DNA of 64,000 nt from Heterobasidion occidentale (GCA_039111635.1 JBCAQO010000004.1:3286001-3350000), one strand, 5' to 3'; positions 35,499 through 46,122 are shown, counted from the stretch's first letter. Notes: generated by a model not told the origin, from the sequence alone. Numbers and translations are program-made.

Positions 35499-36659
35499 TC
35501 ACCTCGTACAACAGAGCCAGAGTTTCACTTTCTCCTCCCCGAAAGCGGCACGGAACAGCGGGCCGCGTTCCACGGCGTTGTGTTCGGCGGTGTCGTACTC
35601 GAGCCCCAGATCTTCAGCGAGGTCTTTCGCGTCCTGCGGCGACAGGCTGTCCGAGACCAGAGCCCAGAACCTGCCGAGCGCCCACCACACCGCGAGCCCG
35701 AGAGTCAGCCGGCGAGCGCGACTTGCATGTGGAGGTCTGGAGAGCCCAGGGGCAGCACGTACGTGGCGAACACCTTCCTCCGCTTCGCCCACTCGGACCG
35801 CCACTTGGCCCAGTCCGCGTCGATCTGCTCGAGCGCTTCTGCGGAGACGAGCGGCGTGCCGGCGCGCAGCGGGGCCAGGTGCGCGCGCAGGCTCGCGACC
35901 TGCGGGGAAATCGTGAGCCAGCGCACTCGACCGTCGGGCAGGGAGAGGAGGCGCGCGCCTTGGACTCTGCGTCGGCGAGCTGGCTCGACAGCTCGTCGTC
36001 GGTGGGCGTGCTGCGGATCCTCGCGAGCCCTGCGCCGTTCCCGACGGGGCGCGTCAGCGGCTGTATGCTCTCGATCGAACGTGGGTGTATGCGCGCGCAC
36101 GCACCGGCGGACAGGGTCTTCAGCTGCGCGGCGAGCGTCTTGTTGGCGTCCTCGAGGGCGCTGCAGTCCGCCTCGAGCTCGGCGAGCTTGTCGCTCGGCA
36201 CGGCGGCGATGCTGTCCTGGTTCGCGACGAAGAAGGTCGTTTTGCCTGACGTCGGCCGGAGCGGGGGGGAGGGGCCACCGGTCAGCTCGCATGTATGCGT
36301 GTATGCGTGTGCGTGTATGCGCGTAGAAGCGTTTCGCTGACCGTAGACTTTCTGCTTGACGTCGCCCTTGTCTGCGAGCGCGAGCAGGATCTTCTGCGTC
36401 GCGTTTGGGGACGGCGCCTTTGAGGTTGGCGGAGACGTCGACGGCGCCGAACGGGCGGTTCATCTGAAGGAGAGAATGAGCGATGGTGTGGTTTCGTGAG
36501 AGCTGGGGCCGGGCTACTCGTTTGATGTATTCGAGCACGCGGTCTTCCGCTAGGGCGGGGGCGTGAGAGTGTGCGAGGTGCGTGCGGCTGGTGTGGGGAT
36601 GTATGCGTACCTTCTTGGCCTTTGAGGGGCTTGACGTCTGGTTTTGCTTTGGAGGCCAT
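35499..36659 (-). CDS. HOP2: Meiotic homologous-pairing protein HOP2 (TBPIP family)
   Basis: Partner of Mnd1 that helps Dmc1/Rad51 pair homologues in meiosis. Starts MASKAKPDVKPLKGQE at 36659; exon 2 gives AEDRVLEYIKR, exon 3 MNRPFGAVDVSANLKGAV, together the winged-helix DNA-binding domain. ILLALADKGDVKQKVYG and KTTFFVANQDSIAAV follow, then a coiled coil (KLAELEADCSALEDANKTLA). The last exon, entered by an intron with a GTACGT donor, restores FWALVSDSLSPQDAKDLAED, the conserved C-terminal segment, and ends at 35499. An intron at 35958-35900 needs a GC donor. The frame between NLKGAVPK and QKILL (about 36403) lacks two bases. Divergent from LEU5 across 168 bp. Confidence 0.85.
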
Positions 36660-36827
36660 GGTGCGAGTGAGTGAGTGTGTGAGTGTGAGTGAGTGAGTGA
36701 GGAAGGACGCGACGCGGGGGAGCACGTGAATGGGACGGAGCATGCGGGAAACCGGAAGAAGCGAGCGAGCTCTGCCTTGCGATACTTTACCCCACATGAA
36801 CTGCTTCGAGTCCTCCATCCCGTTCGA
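36660..36827. promoter_or_regulatory. Bidirectional promoter HOP2 / LEU5 with GAGT repeat
   Basis: 168 bp between head-to-head start codons. It holds a GAGT/GTGT microsatellite at about 36665-36703. A meiotic and a constitutive gene share this space. Confidence 0.5.
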
Positions 36828-38170
36828 ATGACTCCCAATGCCGTCGCAAAACAGCCCACTGCTGCTACCACCACGACCACGAGAGACCTCGATCACTTTG
36901 TTCGCTCGGGGATCGCGGGCGGCGTCGCGGGCTGCGTCGTGCGTCTCTTTCTCTCTGTCCGTCATTATTTGTGGAGGGAGGGAACTCATGTGCAGCGTGC
37001 AACGCAGGCCAAGACGGTCGTCGCCCCGCTCGACAGAGTCAAGATCCTCTTCCAGGCCTCGAACCCCGAGTTCCAGAAATACGCAGGTGCGTCCCGTCCC
37101 CGCCCCGCCCCGTCCCATCCCTTCTCTACGGCCCTCACGCGCCCAAGGCTCCTGGAGCGGCGCCTTCCGCGCGGGCGCGCAGATCTACGCCGACACGGGC
37201 GTGCGCGGGCTCCTCCAGGGCCACTCCGCGACCCTCCTGCGCGTCTTCCCCTACGCCGCCGTCAAGTTCGTAGCGTACGACCAGGTGCACGAGGTCCGTC
37301 CATCCACCACCTCACCCTGCCCCGCCCTGCCCCCCGCTGTTCCCCTATTGGACTAAGACACAGCCGTGCACGCACAGGTCCTGATGCCCACCCCCGCACA
37401 CGAGACGAACGTCCGTCGCTTCGCCGCCGGCGCCATATCGGGTGCGTCGTCGTCCCCGCGCCCGTGTGCTGCTGACCCGCTGAGCTGAGCCGCGCACCCC
37501 CAAGGCACCATCTCCGTCTTCTTCACCTACCCCCTCGAGCTCATCCGCGTCCGCATGGCCTTCCAAACGCGCGCCGCCCCCGCCCCCGCCCTCGCGCCCC
37601 CACATCCACATCCACATCCCCCCGCGAGCCCGCCGCCACCACCACCACCACCGCAGCCGCAGCCGCGCCCGTCCTTCCTCGGCGCCGCGCGCCAGATCTA
37701 CCACGAAGGAGGCGCCCCCGCGCCAGGGACGAGCGCGGGCGCGAGCGCCGCCTTCCACCGCTTCCCGCCGCTCAAGTTCTACCGCGGGTTCACCGTCAGC
37801 ATCGCCGGCATGGTCCCATACGCCGGCACCGCCTTCCTCACCTGGGGCTTCCTCCGCGCGCAGCTCCTCCCCGCGCACGACGCTCCGCGCGGGGCACGCC
37901 GCTCGCGGACCTCGGGATCGGCGCGCTCGCGGGCGCGATCGCGCAGACGGCGTCGTACCCGTTCGAGGTCGTGCGCGCCGGATGCAGGTCGGCGGGCTGA
38001 CGCGCCCCGAGCGGTGGCTGCGCTGGGGCGAGACGGCGCGCGCGGTGTGGGCGCGCGGCGGGTGGCGCGGGTTTTATGTCGGGCTTGGGATTGGGTACTT
38101 GAAGATCGTGCCGATGAATGCGGTGAGTTTTGCGGTGTGGCAGGGGATGAAGCGGTGGTTGGATGTGTGA
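36828..38170 (+). CDS. LEU5: Mitochondrial carrier, LEU5/CoA-type
   Basis: Inner-membrane carrier of the SLC25 family, closest to Leu5/Graves-disease carrier proteins linked to mitochondrial CoA uptake. Exons: 36828-36935, 37008-37086, 37148-37293, 37378-37441 and 37505-38170. Three carrier repeats are visible: [33 protein letters not shown] and [16 protein letters not shown], each with the P-x-(D/E)-x2-(K/R) signature. The second repeat's matrix loop carries an unusual His-Pro/Pro-Gln run. The frame loses one base near 37894 and one near 37976, inside the third repeat, where the conserved sequence is otherwise perfect. Since the gene is normally important for growth, sequence error is likelier than decay. 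Confidence 0.87.
37605..37672 (+). repeat. Coding CCACAT / CCACCA tract
   Basis: CCACAT repeats followed by CCACCA repeats encode the His-Pro and poly-Pro stretch in the LEU5 carrier. Confidence 0.75.
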
Positions 38171-38413
38171 GGCGCGTGGGGTAGAGGGGATGTGTTGCTT
38201 GGTTATGTTCATTGTAGATTTACATCGCACGCACTCTATAGCAGGGAACAGAGCATGGGTCATTGGGATTATAAGCACGGGCGGAGCTAGAGTACAATTA
38301 ATCAAGACGGGGTATGCGTATGGATAGGGATACAGCAAGCGACAACAGCATATGCACATCCGATCGTCGTCGTCGTCGTCGTCGTACACGATCCTTCTCG
38401 TCGCCCGCGCGCA
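38171..38413. other. Intergenic between convergent genes
   Basis: 243 bp; includes a CGT triplet run near 38366. No gene. Confidence 0.5.
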
Positions 38414-39765
38414 TCACGACGCCCCAACGCCCGCGAGCACCGCGAACACCTCGTCCTGGCGCTCCCTGAACGCGCGCAGCCGCGTCAACCGAGCGCGAGC
38501 CCATTCACGCGGTTCGCAAACGCGACCGCGCGCCCCTCGACGCTGCGCCTCCCGCTCCTGCCTCCACCACTTTCCTCCCCCCTCCCCCTCGCGCCGGCGG
38601 CCCTCGCACGCCCCGACGCCGCGCTCCAGCATCGCGCGCACGCGCTCGAGCGCGGCGGCGGCACGTCCTCGCCGCGCGCGGCGCGGCGCAGTGCCTCGTC
38701 TGTGTCTTCCTGCTCTACCTCGTGCGCGAGCGCGCCGATGGCTGCGAGCTCTTGCATGAAGGGGCGGAGGTCCGCGGGGCACGCGGCGGGCGCGAGGGTG
38801 CGGCCGAGGACGGCGCGGACGGAGCCGTCGGGGGTGGTGCGGGTGGTGGCGACGGCGAGGACGGCGAGGGCGACGCTGCCGAAGTAGGCGCGTGGGGGGT
38901 CGGTGGGGAGGAGCTGGTGCAGGGAGGGGGTGGATTCGAGGACGTCGGCGAGTGCGGCGTAGAGGGTTTCGCGGATGAGCTCGATGGCGGGGGTGGAGGC
39001 GGCGGAGAGGGAGGGCGTGCGGGCGTGCGTGTGTGGCGTCGGGTGCGTGTAGGAGGAGTGGGGGGAGGTGGGTTCCTTGGAGGAGGGGGGGATGCTGAAG
39101 GTGGAGGAGGTGGGGGAGGGCGAGTACTCGGGCGGGGGCACGAAGGACGCCTTGGGCGTGAGGCTGGCGCCGCCTGCGCCTGTGTCGATCGCGGCCTGGA
39201 GATCGGTCGCGTAGCGGTCCTGGAAGGAGCGGCGCTGGCTGATCTCGATAGCGACGGCGCGGAGGTCGGCGGCGATGCGGTTGAGTGCGGGGTGGAGGAG
39301 CGTGGCGAGGGGCTCGAGGGCGCAGACGATGCGCGCGAGGTCGTGCTGGTGCTCCGGCGGGAGGGCCTGGATGTCGGGCACGGCGGAGGCCCAGATGTGG
39401 AGGAAGGAGAGGAAGGGGCGCGGGCAGTTGGCTTCGGAGAGGTCGAGTTGGGGTGTGGACTTTGTGAGGCGCGGGAGCGGGACGGAGGGCGGGTGCGTCG
39501 TGCAGCGCAGCGCGGCGAAGTACAGACACAGCGCGGGGCCTGTCGTCGAGCAGCAGCAGCATCAGCGGACGGCCCAAGGGTGTGGAAGCGGGACAGACTC
39601 GCCTGTGATCATGAGGTCGCCCTCGGCGCTGCTGAGCATCTCGACGTCGAGCAGGCGCTCGGCTTTCGCCTGTGCGAGCGAAGACTTGAGGTAGCTGTGG
39701 AAGGCATCCTGGACGTATTGCTCGGCGAGGCGGCCGTGCGGGTCGTAGACGAGGGAGGAGGTCAT
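38414..39765 (-). CDS. Hypothetical protein, helical
   Basis: Not recognised. Exon 1 starts MTSSLVYDPHGRLAEQYVQD at 39765 and encodes an amphipathic helix (DAFHSYLKSSLAQAKAERLL). An intron with a GCGAGT donor (39602-39540) joins GDLMITG to PALCLYFAALRCTTHPPSVP. The next part is mostly helical (HQHDLARIVCALEPLATLLH, LRAVAIEISQRRSFQDRY), followed by a Ser/Pro/Thr linker and ELIRETLYAALADVLESTP. The C-terminus is uncertain: one frame ends at 38485 and another, LTRLRAFRERQDEVFAVLAG, at 38414; the latter looks more protein-like and would need a base lost near 38640. No membrane span. Confidence 0.65.
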
Positions 39766-40677
39766 TGCGCGGCGTGTCGGACTGCGCGAGCGCTATAAGG
39801 AGCGCTGCGCCGGAGCCGGGTGGGCGCCGTGTGCTGCAGGGCCGCACAGCTCCACACAGCCACGGCGGGTCACCGCACTGGGGCCCAATTCACTCCATGG
39901 TCTCAACCCAGGACGACTATGTACATGAACCTGGACCGGTGGGTGGGTATCTACTCGTGGTACGCTTGTGCACCCCCAACAACATCACCTGGGCGACGTC
40001 AACCTTGAGACGGCCTGGAGCACAGCGAGGCCGGGAAGAGTCATAACAGACATGCTGCGGTGCTCGACCTTGTGTCGCAGACCGGACGCACACAGCATGG
40101 GTCCACGAGTATCAGCCCAGACCGTACACACCTCTTCCGACTCAGCGGGAACGTCTGCGTTTAGCCGAAGACGTCGAAAATATCGACATGTTCATCAGGA
40201 TTGGCTTGAAGCGCTACGCTTCGATGCGCTCCGGGGATCAAGCTCGCCTTCACGGAGACCATCCGCAAATCGTTCGGCGTGCTTCTCACACGGGTGTTGT
40301 GAAGGAACGGCCATCGATCGTAGGACCACCAGAGGAGTCCAGCCGAGCCAAGGCGTTCGTCCCCATAGGTGTTTTCGTCTACTTGCAGCAGCGTTGATGG
40401 TTATGCGAGACGATCTGGAGAGCACCACCCAAGACGGACAAGAAATGGCAACAATATGCCACATTAAACGGAATAGAGGCACAGTAGTACTATACATACA
40501 TTTAATCCCGCGAGGGAACGTCGACACCGGAATAAAAACGCATACATAGAGGGGGCAGCACAGACAAACACGGTCCGCCAACGATCCAAGATGAGAGCAA
40601 GCCTGAACACAGACAGAGAGAGATGAGCACACACACACATCGCGGAGAGAGCAGATGCACAAACAGCTCAGTCGTCG
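39766..40677. other. Intergenic, 0.9 kb
   Basis: Promoter of the hypothetical gene and 3' flank of the HMG-box gene. Open frames at 39968-40549 show no motif. A CA repeat sits near 40629. Confidence 0.5.
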
Positions 40678-41204
40678 CTGCTCGGCCCTACTTGTGGGCC
40701 CTCTGCCTCCTCCTCTCGCTCCTCCTGCTCCTCCTCTTCTTCCACTACCTTTTTCTTCTTCGGGGCTTTGGTAGCCTTCGGCTTTCTTGGCTTCGCTCCT
40801 TGCCTCTGTTGGGATTCTCGGGCGCGTCTTTCCACATGCTCCCGATCTGGCAGACCGGTCGGAAAATGGCCGCAGTGGAGGGACGGAGAAACGCACCTGC
40901 GCCATCGCCTCCTTGACGGACTTGCCCTGATTCGCCTCCAACCAAGGCTTCATGTTGGCTTGCACGAACAAGTTGTATGCGGACGCGCGCGCTTGGGCTT
41001 GGTGCCGGCTGCGTATACAAATAAGCGGTGATGCACACACGCAGAGGAACGCTATGAATGCTTACGCTCTGACGAGCGAGTGCTTTTGGCGTTGGAACGG
41101 CGCGTTGCCGCTTTGGTCGTCGTTTCTGCAATAGGAGCGTCAAAAATGAGAACGGGTCAATAAAATGCTGCGGGACGATGCGAACCCGAGGCGGTCTTTG
41201 CCAT
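40678..41204 (-). CDS. HMG-box protein with acidic tail
   Basis: Small chromatin protein of the HMG-box type, recalling Nhp6-like proteins but with only part of the box visible. Starts MAKTAS at 41204, spliced to a basic Thr/Ser exon (TTTKAATRRSNAKS), then the box: PKRA-SAYNLFVQANMKPWLE, NQGKSVKEAMAQ, IGSMWKDAPENPNRGK. A Lys/Pro stretch (KPRKPKATKAPKKKKVV) and a Glu-rich tail follow, ending PSSDD. Two single bases are missing from the frame, near 40987 (before SAYN) and near 40796 (after RGK). Shares a 410 bp divergent promoter with the secreted glycoprotein gene. Confidence 0.75.
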
Positions 41205-41614
41205 TGCGATAGAGTACACGAGATGAGATACTAGCGAGAGGTGGACGTGGCAGGATAAAAGGGGGACCGACAGCGGAAGGGGAGTTACTTATACATGCTA
41301 GACGCGTCGGAGTTGGAACAGACGCGTTCAACAAACAACGCGTGGCGGGGCGGGCACGTGAGAGGGGCGGGGTGGTCCGTGCACTGTCACGGAAGGGGTG
41401 TGTGACGCCGGCAAAAATAGAACAGGTGGGGCGTAGTCCGGGGAGTGCCGAGGGGAAGTAGCGACGGACTATTTAGGGTAGACGCTGTCGCCAACGCCCT
41501 TTTCTCCCATCCTCCCTCCTCGCCTTTGCGCTCATCCAGCTCGCGCCTTCCACGACGCACGCGTTCTTCTCCTAGTACCCTTTCCGCTTTCGATACATCA
41601 TCTCTTTGACCGCC
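41205..41614. promoter_or_regulatory. Divergent promoter HMG-box / secreted glycoprotein
   Basis: 410 bp between head-to-head starts, with a CT-rich stretch at 41500-41560 just upstream of the glycoprotein ATG, as is common in highly expressed fungal genes. Confidence 0.4.
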
Positions 41615-42973
41615 ATGGTCCACTACGCTCTTTCCGCTCTTTTGGCCGTCGCCTCCTCGACCTACGTCGTTGCCCAGTCCGCAACCGAACAGCAGTTCCC
41701 TGATACGCCCCTCGCGAACAAGCACTTCTCTTACCCTACGCAGATCGTACGCACGCTGTCCACGTATTTGCCCTCGCGGTGCGGCTTTTTGACACCCTTC
41801 GCAGCCCTACAAGTCGGACACGGACAGTTTTGGCCGTGGTACCCAGTTCGGCTACAACCTGTGCAACTCCACCACCGAGGGTGCCAGCTCCCTGTGCCAG
41901 ACGTCCTTTGTCAACCACCTCGATGGTGAGTGGTTCGATCGCCGTCCTCGACTCGGCGCTTATGATTTGGACGGTTAGACTTCTGCCTGTGGTCTCCCGC
42001 GAACCCCAACTCCACGATCGCCGACACTGAGGGCGAGGAAGTTGCGTGGTGCACGAAGAAGGGCCATGGCACGCGTTTGATGCCTGCCGGTACCCTCCAG
42101 GGTGTTCAGTACCTCAAGACCCCCGACTACATCTTGATCGCTGGTTTCATCGACCAGACCAAGATCAACATCCAGGATGGCGATTACGGAGGTGAGCTGG
42201 ACCCCCATGGTCAGGATCTCGTACGTCTATTATGTTTTTGAGTCCGAGTATCACGCGTTGATGGGACGTGTGACAGCGTGGCAACCCTCTCGGAGGTCTC
42301 TTGTATTCTAACGTGTTCGAGACCAACAATGACAACAACACGTACACGCAGGTCATCGAGTGGACAAAGTGAGTCGCCTCATGATCACCGGGGATGCCTT
42401 GTTCACCGGGTCTCTCTCAGCTTCATGGGTGGCAACGCTTTCTGTATCAAGGCCTGTGATCCTGCTGGAGCCAACGCTGCCGCTTACTGCCAGCACATCT
42501 ACGATCGTATTGGTTGCTCGTACAATGCGCCCAACAGCGCTCAGAACGGTACCTTCGAGGTTTGCGACAGCGACAACATGTTGTTCCCCGGACTGTACGT
42601 TGAGAACGGTGTCACCATGACCTACACTCAACCCCCCGAGTCTCTTGGAGCCATCAGCACCATGCCCTACACCGCCTCCATCCCTGCTTCTTCGAACTGC
42701 CGGACGTTCCAGTCGGCGGATCTCTACACTGACCTCGCTGCCGTCACTGCTTCGGCTGCGTCCAGTGCCGCCACTGCGACCGCGACCGCGACCGGCAAGT
42801 CTGGCTCGTCCGCATCTGCCAGCAAAGGTTCCTCTGCCTCTGGCACCGCCAGCCGCTCGGGCTCTGCTTCATCTGCAACCGTCACTGGTGCTTCCAGCGG
42901 CGCGTCCTCGATGGGTGTCTCCCTCGTGGCCGGCATCGTCGGCGTTGCGTTCTCCGTCGTCGCACTCGCATAA
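41615..42973 (+). CDS. Secreted GPI-type glycoprotein (Mag-like)
   Basis: Cell-wall or surface protein of the family often labelled macrofage-activating glycoprotein in Agaricomycetes; role unknown. Five exons with exact borders: 41615-41746, 41805-41925, 41979-42220, 42277-42368 and 42421-42973, 379 aa. Signal peptide ALSALLAVASSTYVVAQS, then a Cys-containing domain (GYNLCNSTTEGASSLCQTSF, FMGGNAFCIKACDPAGANAA, YDRIGCSYNAP) with several N-x-S/T sites. A Ser/Ala/Thr-rich stalk and a hydrophobic C-terminus (LVAGIVGVAFSVVALA) with small residues before it fit GPI anchoring. Intact. Confidence 0.85.
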
Positions 42974-43510
42974 GCTCGCGGTGGAGATGGTTTGGGGACG
43001 TTTTACGACGGTCATGTGATGCTCGGGTGACGCTATTGGAATTCGCAGTCCGGGATTGTTGAGGGTTGTAACTAGGCGGTGGTTGGAGATGGAGTGCCCC
43101 GACGGAGACGAGCCGCGCACTTTTTTGATACCAGACGATCGAGTTACCCGTCACGATATCGGAACCCCCTTTACTACTACTATTATCTTACTTGCCACTA
43201 TCGCTTCGTATTGGACTTTCGACAGACACGATGGACTTGGTTCTCTTGCGTGCTTGATTTGCTTGATGCGAGATTGAGTACATAGCTTTCTTTGATCGAG
43301 GTGGAACGTTGACGTCTATGAACAGGACTGCCTATCCATGTTCTAGGATTTGGTACGCGATAGGTTGCCGCAAGAATCGTATGTGTGAACGTGGGAAATC
43401 GGTGCCCTGTCGGTGTCCCTGTCCCTGTCCTCGGCGACGCAAATCGTCCGGTCAGAGCCTTGGTGTTTTTGTCTCACATGCCATCCAAGCACCTAAACTC
43501 GTAAGTAGTA
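42974..43510. other. Intergenic before the mariner-like element
   Basis: 3' flank of the glycoprotein gene. No gene seen; a short TCCCTG repeat near 43420. Confidence 0.5.
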
Positions 43511-44807
43511 CAGTCGTGGACACTCAAACACGACTAATTTTGCGAGTTGTTTCTGGAGTGTCCGATTTACATCGGAATCGATTGCGCATGATGAGAAGAG
43601 CACGTCCAAATATTTTCAAGTAATTGTACCGAGCCGTTCATTGAAAAAGGGGGGATCATGTTTGGGAGGGCCCAAAAAATTGGCCAAACCCATATATCCA
43701 TCCAAAAATAGCGCAAAAATCACCAATCAACTCCTTTCGATGAGTAGAGAATCATTCCGGTCGAATTTTACAAAAGTGACGGGCCAAAAGTGAATTATAA
43801 AATATAAAACATCAGTGCCACGCTGCCACCACACCTCCGCCATGCTGTGAACATGCAACAGACACGACTGCTATTCAATGGATTCAGTAGGTATATACAA
43901 TGTTAGCACAACTTATCAGTCGTCTAGTAAACTACCCTGGCGGGCGGCTCACAATCTCGCAAGAAAACACGACGGGACACTTCCGGCCTCAAGAACCAGA
44001 AGTCCAAACTGCGTCCTCAACCAGACCTGGAGCCTGACGCAGTGGAGCAATTTGACGAAGACGACGACTATGGTCTGAACTGGGATCCACACGCAGAGCG
44101 CTCTGGGTTGAAACCCTCGCAAGAGGGCGTTGACAATGATGTGGATGGTACTTATGTTGATGGAATTCTGACGGAGGTCTTCACAGAGGAGTTTGAGGAG
44201 GAATTGGTGCGGATGGCGGCAAAGCTCGATGACCCGTTAAGTGAAGATGAGTGGTTGCCGCCGAAGGAGCAAGCCAAGATTGAACAACAGAAAAAAGAGC
44301 AGAAAAGTAGGTTAGTATTGGGGGTGGGCTAAGTACAGGTTCCGTGAAGTTCACAAGGAAAAGTTCGAGGATGCAAAAATTCATGTGAAAGAATGTCTCG
44401 ATGCGTGTCCTGTGGAGGTCATTGGTGGTTCTTCAATCATTCATGGAGGTTCATGGATGCGTACAGAAAGGGTTTAACTGGGAAGGCCGTAGAGTGGGCC
44501 GTTCAGAAGCAGAAGAGTCACCGTACTATTTCGCAGCATGCAATGATGAACTTAGAGTCTGTATTGAACTAACTTGGCTTGCACTTCTCGATGTACTTAC
44601 TCCTGCGACTCATGGCACCGCATCACCACACAAAAGTTTCAAAAATTCTGCCAAAAAAGTTGGCCAAACCGAAAAGTCATGGGAAAATCCCGAAAAAACC
44701 GGCAATCGACTCCTTTTCGCAACCTGACCTTTCTGACAAAAAATCTTGGGAAAATCACAAGCCGATCTCCCGAAACAACGTTGGTCGTGTTTGAGTGTCC
44801 ACGACTG
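43511..44807 (+). mobile_element. Tc1/mariner-like element, degenerate, ~1.3 kb
   Basis: The ends are perfect inverted repeats for 24 bases, beginning CAGTCGTGGACACTCAAA, with weaker similarity for about 25 more. Both sides are flanked by TA (43509-43510 and 44808-44809), the target duplication of Tc1/mariner elements. The interior encodes only what looks like the N-terminal part of a transposase-associated protein; no DDE domain is visible, so it should depend on a related element for movement. Confidence 0.8.
43983..44572 (+). pseudogene. Transposon-derived ORF fragment
   Basis: Two exons inside the mariner-like element. The first reads LRPQPDLEPDAVEQFDEDDD and later FTEEFEEELVRMAAKL, up to a donor near 44309. 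The second reads FREVHKEKFEDAKIHVKECL, then, after loss of one base near 44421, FMDAYRKGLTGKAVEWAVQK and HRTISQHAMMNLESVLN. Similar segments occur upstream of DDE domains in Agaricomycete transposons (family impression). The catalytic part is absent. Confidence 0.6.
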
Positions 44808-44998
44808 TATCATTCGTCGGCGTTCTCATCAACGATCACGTCGTGTTTGTCAACGACTCGACAGGCGCCGTGCCGCGCAGTTCTTGACTGTAAGTCATGC
44901 TCGCTCATAAGGCTATGTGTCGATGTCGTCGACCTGCAGAGGTAAATTTACTCTCCTCCATCTGCCTAGTGGCAGGTTTTTTGCGAGACCATTGAATA

Positions 44999-45105
44999 TG
45001 GCAGTCAAAGTGTTGTTTTATTCATTCCACACGAAATTAGAGCCCCGCACAAAATATTGTTCGTGACAATTCCACACGAAAGTTTTTGCGTGCGAAACAA
45101 TATAT
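44999..45105 (+). repeat. Left terminal inverted repeat
   Basis: Begins TGGCAGTCAAAGTG and contains 20-base blocks such as CACGAAATTAGAGCCCCGCA that recur inverted at 45896-46002. Confidence 0.85.
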
Positions 45106-45550
45106 AGAGCCAGTTTCCACGTGTGAATTCCTTACTCGGGCTCCGGGCCATGTCCTGGTTGCTCCAGACCGCTTGTCCCACTTCTTGCTGCTGGTCCCGG
45201 AGCTTTCCGGAGGCGTCCCTATCGATCAGAACGGCGAGCGCGCGTTGTGCTCGTTGTTCCCCATGATGAGCACAACTTCTAAATGTCCCTCCCCTGCACT
45301 TGCCATACCCAATACATTTATATATCACCAGAACCGGATTTTCATGTAGAATACAGTGGTGTCGGTATGATACAATGTTACCCTGTAATCTGAGTAATCA
45401 TGCAACAAAATAAATTGTGAAAATAATAAAAGAAATCCTACTGTATTATACATAGAAATTGGGCTCTTGGAATATATATATATAGAGAGCTTTGTTTGGA
45501 GGGTATGGAGGAAAAGCAAAATGTTTGTGCTCATTGTCAGAACTGGTGGG

Positions 45551-45700
45551 CACAAGCGACGGGAGCACAAGCCATGGGAGCACAAGCGACGGGAGCACAA
45601 GCGACGGGAGCACAAGCGACGGGAGCACAAGCCACGGGAGCACAAGCCACGGGAGCACAAGCCACGGGAGCACAAGCCACGGGAGCACAAGCAACAGGTA
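45551..45700 (+). repeat. 15-bp minisatellite, ten units
   Basis: Unit CACAAGCGACGGGAG, with two main variants (GCGAC and GCCAC) and a decayed last unit. It is open in all three plus frames and on minus, which produces repetitive open frames; none is supported as a gene. Confidence 0.9.
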
Positions 45701-45895
45701 ATCAAGTCACAATTATATAGCAAACAACAGACTTCACACAGACTACAGGTAGCCTACAATGTGTAGCATGCAACCAACAAAAGTATCTAAAGCCTCATAT
45801 TTTTTTTAAACCGAACAACAAAACTCAGATTCAACCCTAACCCTCACAAATAGTATTCAGCATTGCGTGAAAGTCGCGAAGCGACGGGTTGGAAC

Positions 45896-46002
45896 TCGTA
45901 TTATTTCGCACGCGAAAACTTTCATGTGGAATTGTCACGAACAATATTTCGTGCGGGGCTCTAATTTCGTGCGGAATGAATAAAACGACACTTTGACCGC
46001 CA
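45896..46002 (-). repeat. Right terminal inverted repeat
   Basis: Inverted counterpart of 44999-45105; about ten mismatches in 105 bases. Confidence 0.85.
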
Positions 46003-46080
46003 TAGTTGAACTTCGACTTTGGTCTTCTGCAGACACTCTGCCGCGCTGTGCTGTCCTGGTAGCCCCCAGAACCCGACATC

Positions 46081-46088
46081 GCGTTCGC

Positions 46089-46121
<33 letters not shown>

Positions 46122-46122
46122 T
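46081..46122 (+). repeat. GTTCGT hexanucleotide microsatellite
   Basis: About six units, just outside the small inverted-repeat element. Confidence 0.85.

Larger units (their letters stand above)
44999..46002. mobile_element. Non-autonomous inverted-repeat element, 1.0 kb
   Basis: Inverted repeats of about 105 bp at roughly 90 percent identity (44999-45105 and 45896-46002), outer sequence TGGC(A/G)GTCAAAGTGT. Both ends are flanked by TA (44997-44998, 46003-46004). No transposase; the interior holds a 15-bp minisatellite. TA flanks suggest mobilisation by a Tc1/mariner-type transposase, but the termini do not resemble the neighbouring element, so it belongs to a different family. Confidence 0.78.

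Noticed and set aside
35640..35770. TGA stop truncating HOP2 after LHMQVALAG
   Set aside because: A GT-AG intron with donor GTACGT just after KVFA joins directly to FWALVSDSLSPQDAK, the conserved C-terminus.
38722..39798. 358-codon plus-strand frame
   Set aside because: Gly/Glu/Arg-only composition and no motifs; shadow of the minus-strand hypothetical gene.
45446..45766. Repetitive open frames over the 15-bp repeat
   Set aside because: Any 15-bp unit without stops is open in every frame; no start context, splice sites or family support.
43511..46002. One composite element made of the two small transposons
   Set aside because: Each has its own distinct inverted ends and its own TA flanks, with 191 bp of ordinary sequence between them.
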